A stretch of 12,170 nucleotides of DNA from Alphaproteobacteria bacterium (GTDB taxonomy: Bacteria > Pseudomonadota > Alphaproteobacteria > Rhizobiales > Xanthobacteraceae), in assembly GCA_005884465.1 (NCBI GenBank), contig VAZH01000011.1, forward strand, positions 1-12,170. The letters run 5' to 3'. Each line of letters starts with the position of its first letter. Within the stretch, counting starts at the first letter, position 1. Below are positions 7,357 to 12,170 of this stretch, one piece after another. The notes under the pieces are model-generated. The model did no database searches, was not told the DNA's origin, and was given only the letters and a program-made list of their open reading frames with translations. Position numbers and translations under genes: made by a program.

Positions 7357-8011
7357 GACAAAGCCTGGCGGAAAGCGTCACCGACAGGGCTGCGTCCGAC
7401 CGCCAAAGCGATTCGACCCTTTCCTGGATGATGATGACCCGCCCGGGCAGCGATTTGACGACAAGCTGAACCGCCAGTGCGGTGCTGCCGTTCGGCAAGG
7501 TGATGTCGGTTACGCCGGGTTGTTGCCCTGCCGTGGTCAGCGGCAGCGCTGCGCTGATGAGATCGAGACTGCTGGCGGTATCGCCAAATCCAGCGTCGAT
7601 CGGGATGCGGGCGAGAATGCGCTGGTCGGCGCCGGTGACGATGACGTGCCTGCCGGCTGCAATCGCCCACGATGGAACAAGGCCGGGCAGCAAAAGTTGC
7701 AGGCGCTCGAATGTTGCCGCGCGTTCCTGTCGAACTGAAGCGATGCGGTCGAGACGCTCGGCGAGCAAATCGGCGAGCGCCGCCAGGTCGCGCTTGATTG
7801 ACGCGCGCTTTTGCCGGTTCTGATCGACCACCTGCACGAATGCGCCAAGGCAAATGGTGATCAGGAAAGCGATGATCAGGGTGGGCACAGCACGGCGAAG
7901 CGCGGGCTCCGCAACCAACAGCCGGTGATAGGCCGGTTTCGCGATCGACTGCGCCAATCCCTTGATCGAATCGGATTGGACGCACGCGCTCGCCGCGTGT
8001 GCGCGCGCCAT
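7289..8011 (-). CDS. pleC: PleC-like histidine kinase, N-terminal membrane/sensor part (upstream of a frameshift)
   Basis: This frame carries the N-terminal sensor module of the kinase continued at 5692-7356. From the ATG at 8011, a membrane segment lies at about 41-61 (A-V-P-T-L-I-I-A-F-L-I-T-I). A periplasmic region of about 140 residues follows, starting with a charged helix (A-A-L-A-D-L-L-A-E-R-L-D-R-I), and a second membrane segment starts near 205. Up to A215 (codon 7369-7367) the protein looks normal; after that the frame gives an arginine/cysteine-rich tail that ends at 7289. One base later, the other frame reads G-F-V-V-L-I-L-G-F-A-F, the natural continuation of the membrane helix. 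I chose ATG 8011 because GAGGGG lies 9 nt upstream; an in-frame ATG at 8077 would add 22 residues. One extra base or two missing bases near 7366 explain the break, from mutation or sequencing error. No slippery heptamer is visible. Confidence 0.7.
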   Translation of the reverse strand: MARAHAASACVQSDSIKGLAQSIAKPAYHRLLVAEPALRRAVPTLIIAFLITICLGAFVQVVDQNRQKRASIKRDLAALADLLAERLDRIASVRQERAATFERLQLLLPGLVPSWAIAAGRHVIVTGADQRILARIPIDAGFGDTASSLDLISAALPLTTAGQQPGVTDITLPNGSTALAVQLVVKSLPGRVIIIQERVESLWRSDAALSVTLSARLCRADPRLCIPLAIDPGARRRSHQ

Positions 8012-8070
8012 GCCGTTGGCCCCCTCGGAAATCTTATTGCACCCGGTTCGGAAGTCTCCCAGCCGCTTCC

Positions 8071-8219
8071 GAATCACAGCGATTTGAATCCAGTTTTGCC
8101 GAACTGTCGAGAGTCAACGATTCGTTAATGCAAAAAAATTTTGTCCACGCAGAATCGAAGCCCGCAAAACGCGTGTGAAGAGAGTCCGAAAGGAGAACGC
8201 GCGGCCGGCGCTCGGATTC
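8071..8219. promoter_or_regulatory. Cluster of seven GANTC (CcrM methylation) sites upstream of the PleC-like kinase
   Basis: GANTC occurs at 8071, 8086, 8111, 8119, 8152, 8182 and 8215, seven sites in 149 bases. In sequence this GC-rich, chance would give about 0.5. In alphaproteobacteria, CcrM methylates GANTC, and GcrA and other cell-cycle factors read the methylation state at promoters. The cluster fills the gap between the transporter stop (8222) and the kinase start (8011). This makes the region a candidate methylation-sensitive promoter for the kinase. The count is direct; the role is inferred. Confidence 0.55.
8114..8128 (-). promoter_or_regulatory. CtrA-like box (TTAA-N7-TTGA on the minus strand)
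   Basis: The + strand reads TCAA (8114-8117), seven bases, then TTAA (8125-8128). On the kinase strand this is TTAA-N7-TTGA, one base off the TTAA-N7-TTAA consensus of the cell-cycle regulator CtrA. A GANTC site (8119-8123) lies in the spacer and another (8111-8115) overlaps the edge. The box is about 105-117 nt upstream of the kinase ATG at 8011, a plausible promoter distance. Single near-matches can occur by chance, so the context carries most of the weight. Confidence 0.4.
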
Positions 8220-8221
8220 CG

Positions 8222-9601
8222 CTACGCGTCCGGCGGCTCGGCGTGGCTGATGACCCGTTTTACGGTCGGGAATGCGCGGCGCAAGGCACGTTCGATCTCG
8301 TCGACCTTCTCGTGAACCTTGATCACGCTCATCGATGGCGCGGCGCGGCAGTGGAAGTTCACGATTTCACCGACGTCGGTATTGCGTACCCGCACGCTGT
8401 GGATGTCATGGATCGCGCCATTGGCGGCGAAGCGCGACAGCGCGCTCTTGATGGTTTCGACGCGCTCCGGCGCGGCATCGCTACCCATCGGCAATTCCGG
8501 TTCCAGCGGCTCGATGTGGGTATCGACTTCGACGTCCTCGCCGAATTCCTCGCGGATATTCCGCTCAAGCTCGTTGGCGATGGCGTGGGCTGCGGTGAGC
8601 GCCATATCGCCGTCGACCTCGAGATCGATGCTGACGGTCAACTTGCCGCCGAGATCGTGCACGGTGACGTGGTGGACCGCGAGACCGGAATTGCGGGCGA
8701 TCACCATGATACGTTCGCGCACACTCTCGTTGTTGCGCGCGACCGGCACGGCGGTGAACGTCAGGTCGGCATCGCCGAGCGCTTTTGTGACCGCATCCTG
8801 TGCCCTTCGCTTGATCTCCTCGACGCGGTCGATCGGATAGGTGCGCGGCACCTGCACGATGGCGTCGATGAAATGCGTCGACCCGACCATCCGCACCCGC
8901 AGCCGTTCGACATCGACCACGCCGGGCAGGGTCCTGATCGCCGCGGCGGCTCGCGCCGACGCGCCTTCGGGCGCGCGATCGAGCAGGGTTTCGACGGTGG
9001 AGCGCGCCATTCGCAGGCCCAACAGGGCAATCATCACAGCCACGCCGATGGCGGCAGCGGCGTCACCCCAGGCGTAGCCCAGTCCCGAGAGTGCAAGTCC
9101 GACAATGACAGCGACCGAGCCCAGCACGTCGGAGGCGAAATGCAGCGCATCGGCGGCGAGCGCCTGGCTTTTGGTATCGCGCGCGGTGCGCTGCAGCGCC
9201 CTGGCGCGCCAGAAATTCACCGCGATATCGACCAGCAGGACGACGAAGGGGATGGCCGAGATCGTTGGCGGTGGCGCGCCCTCGCGCAGACGGCTGTAGG
9301 ATTCGACCAGAATGCCGCCCGCCAGCACATAGAGCAGCGCGATAACGCCGAGCGCGGATATGCTCTCCAGCTTGCCGTGGCCGTAATGATGTTCCTCGTC
9401 CGCGGGGCGGTCGGACACCTGCACCACGAGCCAGGTGATGATGGTCGCAACCACGTCGATCGAAGAGTGCAGCGCCTCGGACACCAAGGCGAGACTGCCA
9501 ATGGCGATACCCACCACGAATTTGGCCGCGGCCATGCCGGCGCTGGCGAGGATAGAAATCGCCGCGACGCGGGATTTGACGTTGTGATCGGCAGGGCTCA
9601 T
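8222..9601 (-). CDS. Cation diffusion facilitator (CDF) metal efflux transporter with extended C-terminus
   Basis: A 459-residue inner-membrane transporter exporting divalent metal (Zn, Fe, Co, Mn or similar) by proton exchange. Six membrane segments lie roughly at 11-32, 37-60, 80-100, 113-130, 150-170 and 175-195. The site-A ligands are visible as H45/D49 (A-L-H-S-S-I-D) in segment 2 and H154/D158 (A-L-H-F-A-S-D) in segment 5, a His-Asp/His-Asp set often linked to zinc. H71-H72-Y-G-H75-G-K-x-E precedes segment 3. Typical CDF proteins are about 300 residues with one cytoplasmic ferredoxin-like domain. Here about 255 residues follow the membrane part and seem to form three such units (about 210-285, 292-368 and 378-455). 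The start ATG 9601 has no clear ribosome binding site. The 255-nt upstream gap carries a dyad at 9665-9692. Metal specificity cannot be fixed from sequence. Confidence 0.92.
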   Translation of the reverse strand: MSPADHNVKSRVAAISILASAGMAAAKFVVGIAIGSLALVSEALHSSIDVVATIITWLVVQVSDRPADEEHHYGHGKLESISALGVIALLYVLAGGILVESYSRLREGAPPPTISAIPFVVLLVDIAVNFWRARALQRTARDTKSQALAADALHFASDVLGSVAVIVGLALSGLGYAWGDAAAAIGVAVMIALLGLRMARSTVETLLDRAPEGASARAAAAIRTLPGVVDVERLRVRMVGSTHFIDAIVQVPRTYPIDRVEEIKRRAQDAVTKALGDADLTFTAVPVARNNESVRERIMVIARNSGLAVHHVTVHDLGGKLTVSIDLEVDGDMALTAAHAIANELERNIREEFGEDVEVDTHIEPLEPELPMGSDAAPERVETIKSALSRFAANGAIHDIHSVRVRNTDVGEIVNFHCRAAPSMSVIKVHEKVDEIERALRRAFPTVKRVISHAEPPDA

Positions 9602-9664
9602 GGGCGCGGGTTTAGCAGCCCGTTAGTTAACATTAAAGCGCCGACCAACTGCGCTATCGCTACT

Positions 9665-9692
9665 CAATTGCAGCAACGGTTGTTGCGAATTG
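9665..9692. promoter_or_regulatory. Inverted repeat upstream of the CDF transporter gene
   Basis: CAATT (9665-9669) and GCAAC (9673-9677) are mirrored by GTTGC (9682-9686) and AATTG (9688-9692) around GGTT, giving two 5-bp blocks with an uneven spacer. It lies about 65-90 nt upstream of the transporter ATG, where an operator or promoter element would be expected. I cannot tie it to a known regulator. The rest of the gap 9602-9856 holds a small TGGCGG/CCGCCA hairpin (9836-9852), just past the stop of the SMP-30-like gene and without a T run, and no recognisable gene. Confidence 0.3.
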
Positions 9693-9856
9693 TTCCTACG
9701 TTAGATTGTCCCGCACTTGCTCACCGGGTCCTACTGGCTTCTAACAGGCCAGATGAGATCGGCCGATATCGCGCAGGCATATCGCTCACAGGATCGGGCT
9801 CGACGATGATTCCGGCTTTGGCTGAGGTTGACCCGTGGCGGAAGTCCCGCCAATGC

Positions 9857-10339
9857 TCAGGGATAACCAACACCGGGAATTTCGACATCGATCACGTCGA
9901 TGCGGGCAGATGATTTACGTTGCCGGAGTTCTTCATAGGACGTCGCGGCACTAAGGCAGAAGAGGGTGCGCCGCTCCGGGCCGCCGAGAACACAGGCAAT
10001 GGCGCGGCGGCCTGGCACTTCCATTCGCTGCAACTCCTCCCCGTCGCGGCCTATTCGAATGAAGGCGTCCTCGAAGGATGCGACCCATACGGCCGCCTCG
10101 CGATCGAGACAAATGCCATCCGGAGCTTTGATGTTTCCGAACCAGCGACGAAAGCTCAAGCCGCCGTCAGCCTCTATGTCATACTCGGCCAGGCATTCGC
10201 CATCCATCTCAGCCACGACAAGCCGGCTGTTATCGGCCGAGACGGCAATGCCGTTGGGAAACCGCCCGGCCGGCGTGCCAGCGGGGTCCTTCGAAATAGC
10301 GCCCCCGTCGAGCAGCCTGTTTAGCTTGATCCGCGTCAT
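9857..10339 (-). CDS. SMP-30/gluconolactonase-like protein lacking its N-terminal half (probable remnant)
   Basis: These 160 residues match the second half of the SMP-30/gluconolactonase/LRE beta-propeller family: F-P-N29-G-I-A-V-S, then A-P-D74-G-I-C-L-D, then A-V-W-V-A-S. N29 and D74 sit where the family has its metal-binding Asn and Asp. Family proteins hydrolyse sugar lactones and are usually about 270-310 residues. The first half, including the conserved N-terminal E-G-P metal-binding glutamate, is absent. Just upstream of the ATG at 10339 an in-frame TAA occurs within 15 bases, and the 103-bp gap to the cupin gene shows no N-terminal propeller sequence in any frame I checked. The ATG has no good ribosome binding site. 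Most likely this is a 5'-truncated, decaying gene; a short working domain is less likely. It may be co-transcribed with the cupin gene. Confidence 0.7.
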   Translation of the reverse strand: MTRIKLNRLLDGGAISKDPAGTPAGRFPNGIAVSADNSRLVVAEMDGECLAEYDIEADGGLSFRRWFGNIKAPDGICLDREAAVWVASFEDAFIRIGRDGEELQRMEVPGRRAIACVLGGPERRTLFCLSAATSYEELRQRKSSARIDVIDVEIPGVGYP

Positions 10340-10442
10340 CTTTGCAGTCGGTTATCGCCGCAAGCGTGGTATTGAGCACGTATCATACACGTGGCTGCTT
10401 GGCAAAGAGGGCTCCGAGCGAGCGCTAGACCGCTTTGGTGAT

Positions 10443-10847
10443 TCAATGATGCAGCGGGTCGAGAAATGGCGTATCGGGCGTGCTGACGTAGAATATGACC
10501 ACCTTGGTCGGCTCAGTCGCACTGGGATTGTAGCCGACCATCGCCACGTTCGGCGGCTCTACCATTGCCTCCCCGGCGCGCACCGTGAGCGGTGGCCGGT
10601 CTTTGAGGTCGAGCGTGAACGTGCCTTCAACGACATAGACGGTCACGGGAAAGCGATGGCTGTGGTAGACAGTTTTGTCGCCCGGTTTGAATGTTGCCGT
10701 CAGGACGCGCACGGCCTGCTTGCTGTCATTCGGCAATCCTTCAACTATTTGTTGCAGAACCAGACTGGGTTTGGCCAATCGGGGTTCCTGCGCGTGCGCC
10801 GGAACGCCGAGGATTGCGATCAGTGCATAGCCCGCTGCGAAGCGCAT
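10443..10847 (-). CDS. Small secreted cupin-domain protein
   Basis: A 134-residue protein with a signal peptide (about residues 1-19, a hydrophobic run ending A-H-A before Q20), so probably periplasmic. It has one small beta-barrel cupin. Motif 1 is visible as G56-x5-H62-S-H64, but the usual glutamate is V68; motif 2 reads G92-x5-P98 and N107, with M103 where the last histidine is expected. Two of the four usual metal ligands are therefore missing. The start ATG 10847 is well supported by AAGGGG about 9-10 nt upstream. The gene is divergent from the LysR-type regulator with about 140 bp between the ATGs, a classic regulator-target layout. The substrate is unknown: members of this family include enzymes and simple binding proteins. 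Confidence 0.85.
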   Translation of the reverse strand: MRFAAGYALIAILGVPAHAQEPRLAKPSLVLQQIVEGLPNDSKQAVRVLTATFKPGDKTVYHSHRFPVTVYVVEGTFTLDLKDRPPLTVRAGEAMVEPPNVAMVGYNPSATEPTKVVIFYVSTPDTPFLDPLHH

Positions 10848-10949
10848 TTAACGGCCCCTTCATCGCCAATGCGGGGCGATTAGCCGCGGCTCCGGTCATC
10901 GAAGCCAGACAAAGCTAACCAGCAAGGCGGGCGTTCGGGAGCAGCAACA

Positions 10950-10986
10950 TTGCGGTCCCCGGCCGCAGACGTGCATAATGCACGAA
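10950..10986 (+). promoter_or_regulatory. Possible promoter and 13-bp palindrome at the lysR start
   Basis: TTGCGG (10950-10955) and CATAAT (10974-10979), 18 bases apart, resemble -35 and -10 boxes; CATAAT differs from TATAAT at one position. Transcription would then start at about the ATG (10986), giving a leaderless mRNA, which fits the lack of a ribosome binding site. The -10-like box lies inside GTGCATAATGCAC (10971-10983), a perfect palindrome around a central A. A protein bound there would block the start, so it could be an autoregulatory operator. Both ideas are inference. Confidence 0.35.
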
Positions 10987-11876
10987 TGTTCGATTGGAAT
11001 GATTTGAGATATTTTCTGACTGTTGCACGGCATCGCAGCACCATTGCGGCCGGAAAATCACTAGGGCTCAGTCAGTCGACCGTGCAGAGGCGAGTGAGCG
11101 AACTCGAAAGGCGCATCGGGCGGCAATTGATGGCGCGCCATCCGACTGGTTACCGGCTCACGGAATTTGGCGAGGCACTACTTCCTTACGCCGAGCGCGT
11201 CGAGGCTGCCATCAGCGATTTTGAACTGCGGGTCAAGGATACCGTTCGCGAACTGGCCGGCGTGATCCGGGTGACATGCCCGGAGCCTATCGTTTACCGC
11301 ATGACGAAATCGTCGCTAATCGATCGCTTCCATAGCCGTCATCCAGGGCTTCGGGTCGAATTCGTGACCAGCGATCGCTATCTCGATTTGTCCAAGGGCG
11401 AAGTGGATGTGGCCTTTCGGTCAGGCGATACCGACGACGAACTCGTCGGCCGCAAGATCGCGGACTCTATCTGGGCGGTCTATGCCAGCCGTACCTATGT
11501 CGAGCGCCACGGCCAGCCAGCGCGGGTCGAGGATTTGTCGCTCCATCCCCTGGTGGGATTCGATGAATCGTTGAGCCAGCATCGCGCTGCAAAGTGGCTT
11601 CGTGAGGTTGTTCCGGACGCCAAGATGGCGGCGCGCACTAGCAGCGTGCTTGGTCTGGTTTCCGCGGTGAAATCCGGCATAGGCATCGGACCGCTTCCCA
11701 CCGCCCTCGGCGATGCGGAACCCGACCTTCTGCGTGTATTGGGACCAATTCCGGAACTGGCCCGTAGCTGGCGTCTGCTGACCCATCCGGATATCAGGCG
11801 CATCCCTCGCGTGGCGGCATTCTTCGACTTTGTCATCGAAGAACGGGAGGCTCTGAAATCGATACTGACTGGCTAG
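10986..11876 (+). CDS. LysR-type transcriptional regulator
   Basis: A 296-residue cytoplasmic regulator. Residues 6-62 form the winged helix-turn-helix (L-R-Y-F-L-T-V-A; G-L-S-Q-S-T-V-Q-R-R-V-S-E-L-E; T-G-Y-R-L-T-E-F-G). A linker helix follows, and residues 92-293 are the periplasmic-binding-protein-like effector domain, with V-D-V-A-F-R-S-G and G-I-G-I-G-P-L-P. I chose ATG 10986 (M-F-D-W-N-D-L-R-Y-F) because it matches the family start; a TTG at 10950 would add 12 residues, but its sequence may instead be part of the promoter. It is divergent from the cupin gene at 10443-10847, its most likely target. The stop codon TAG (11874-11876) is the first three bases of the following repeat. The effector is unknown. 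Confidence 0.92.
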   Translation: MFDWNDLRYFLTVARHRSTIAAGKSLGLSQSTVQRRVSELERRIGRQLMARHPTGYRLTEFGEALLPYAERVEAAISDFELRVKDTVRELAGVIRVTCPEPIVYRMTKSSLIDRFHSRHPGLRVEFVTSDRYLDLSKGEVDVAFRSGDTDDELVGRKIADSIWAVYASRTYVERHGQPARVEDLSLHPLVGFDESLSQHRAAKWLREVVPDAKMAARTSSVLGLVSAVKSGIGIGPLPTALGDAEPDLLRVLGPIPELARSWRLLTHPDIRRIPRVAAFFDFVIEEREALKSILTG

Positions 11877-11976
11877 AGCCTTTCCGCTTCGATAGAATCG
11901 AAACGGGGCTCTAGATTCTTGATTTGACGCGTTTTCTTGACGCGAACCGGTCTCCACTTCGCTTGAAAATGCTCTA
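11874..11976. repeat. Intergenic repeat B, bounded by TAGAGC and GCTCTA
   Basis: This 103-bp element fills the whole gap between lysR and the oppositely oriented oxidoreductase. It begins with a strong stem-loop: TAGAGCC (11874-11880) pairs with GGCTCTA (11907-11913), and inside it CCGCTTCGAT (11884-11893) pairs with ATCGAAACGG (11897-11906) apart from one C-A mismatch, around an AGA loop. The second part has GACGCG twice (11926-11931 and 11939-11944), then AACCGG, and ends GCTCTA (11971-11976). I recall near-identical intergenic sequences in Bradyrhizobium-like genomes. There is no T run, so any role in ending transcription would be by structure alone. Confidence 0.65.
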
Positions 11977-12170
11977 CAGCGTCACCACGATCTTGCCGAG
12001 ATGCCGGTTGGCTTCCATGTGCTCGAACGCCTTGCCGATATCCTCAAACGCAAACACCTTGTCGATCGGCAGCTGAAGCTTGCGGGATTCCACCGCGGGC
12101 CAGATGTCCTTGCGGACTTCGTCAAAGATCTCGCGGATTTCCTCGATCGAACGGGTACGGAAGGTAACGC
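11974..12170 (-). CDS. Zinc-type alcohol dehydrogenase/quinone oxidoreductase, C-terminal end (partial)
   Basis: The minus strand from the right edge to the TAG at 11976-11974 encodes 64 residues without interruption. The end reads L-P-I-D-K-V-F-A-F-E-D-I-G-K-A-F-E-H-M-E and then N-R-H-L-G-K-I-V-V-T-L. This is the usual close of medium-chain dehydrogenases of the quinone oxidoreductase type, where the last strand and helix pack against the catalytic domain; these enzymes reduce quinones, enones or aldehydes with NAD(P)H. The Rossmann fold and active site lie outside the window, so substrate and zinc dependence are unknown. The gene converges on lysR, and its stop codon is formed by the end of the repeat. 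Confidence 0.85.
   Translation of the reverse strand, partial: VTFRTRSIEEIREIFDEVRKDIWPAVESRKLQLPIDKVFAFEDIGKAFEHMEANRHLGKIVVTL

Noticed and set aside
7366..7372. Programmed ribosomal frameshift as the explanation for the split kinase
   Set aside because: No A-AAA-AAG-type slippery heptamer, internal Shine-Dalgarno or clear downstream structure is visible. Mutation or sequencing error is simpler.
9600..9665. tRNA-like sequence on the minus strand (TAGCGCAGTTGGTCGGCGC, like a D arm, then anticodon-like loops)
   Set aside because: No matching acceptor stem, no T arm with GTTCGA and no proper 5-bp anticodon stem could be found, so resemblance is limited to the D arm.
8141..9913. Open frame (590 codons) on the + strand, antisense to the CDF transporter
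   Set aside because: It has Arg/His/Asp-rich low-information sequence and no domain; the opposite strand has a well-formed transporter with conserved metal ligands. It also runs through the GANTC cluster and an intergenic gap.
11874..11913. The strong stem-loop after lysR as an intrinsic terminator
   Set aside because: No T run follows on either strand; it fits better as part of the repeat, though it may still slow transcription.

Overview
The window looks like a chromosomal segment of a GC-rich alphaproteobacterium of the Bradyrhizobium/Rhodopseudomonas type. The evidence is protein family character (a DegP-type protease tail, GlnE, a PleC-like cell-cycle kinase), two intergenic repeats of a kind I recall from that group, and GANTC (CcrM methylation) and CtrA-like motifs. 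This placement comes from recall, not from a search.

Layout. Bases 1-217 (+) are the 3' end of a DegP/HtrA-type periplasmic protease. Bases 215-330 hold a repeat with two imperfect stem-loops. Bases 362-501 are strongly structured and end in an intrinsic terminator. Next comes a tightly coupled + strand operon: an OmpR-family response regulator (599-1279), its sensor histidine kinase (1263-2735, 17-nt overlap) and glnE (2732-5695, ATGA overlap), the bifunctional adenylyltransferase/adenylyl-removing enzyme acting on glutamine synthetase.

Converging on glnE, with stop codons overlapping in TTAG, is a PAS-containing histidine kinase resembling PleC (5692-8011, -). Its reading frame is broken near 7366, inside the second membrane segment, so it appears as an N-terminal sensor piece (7289-8011) and a C-terminal kinase piece (5692-7356). 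Upstream of it, 8071-8219 carries seven GANTC sites in 149 bp plus a CtrA-like TCAA-N7-TTAA box, as expected for a cell-cycle-controlled promoter. A CDF metal-efflux transporter with three predicted C-terminal repeats follows (8222-9601, -).

The right part looks more accessory: an SMP-30/gluconolactonase-like protein lacking its N-terminal half (9857-10339, -), a secreted small cupin (10443-10847, -), and a divergent LysR-type regulator (10986-11876, +) that may control the cupin. A 103-bp repeat (11874-11976) exactly fills the gap between the lysR stop codon and that of a convergent zinc-type alcohol dehydrogenase/quinone oxidoreductase (11974-12170, -, partial), and its ends supply both stop codons.

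The most notable signals are the frameshifted PleC-like kinase with its GANTC/CtrA-type upstream region, repeat termini (TAGAGC) that form three stop codons, and the structured leader before the two-component/glnE operon. I see no CRISPR array, insertion sequence, rRNA or convincing tRNA.
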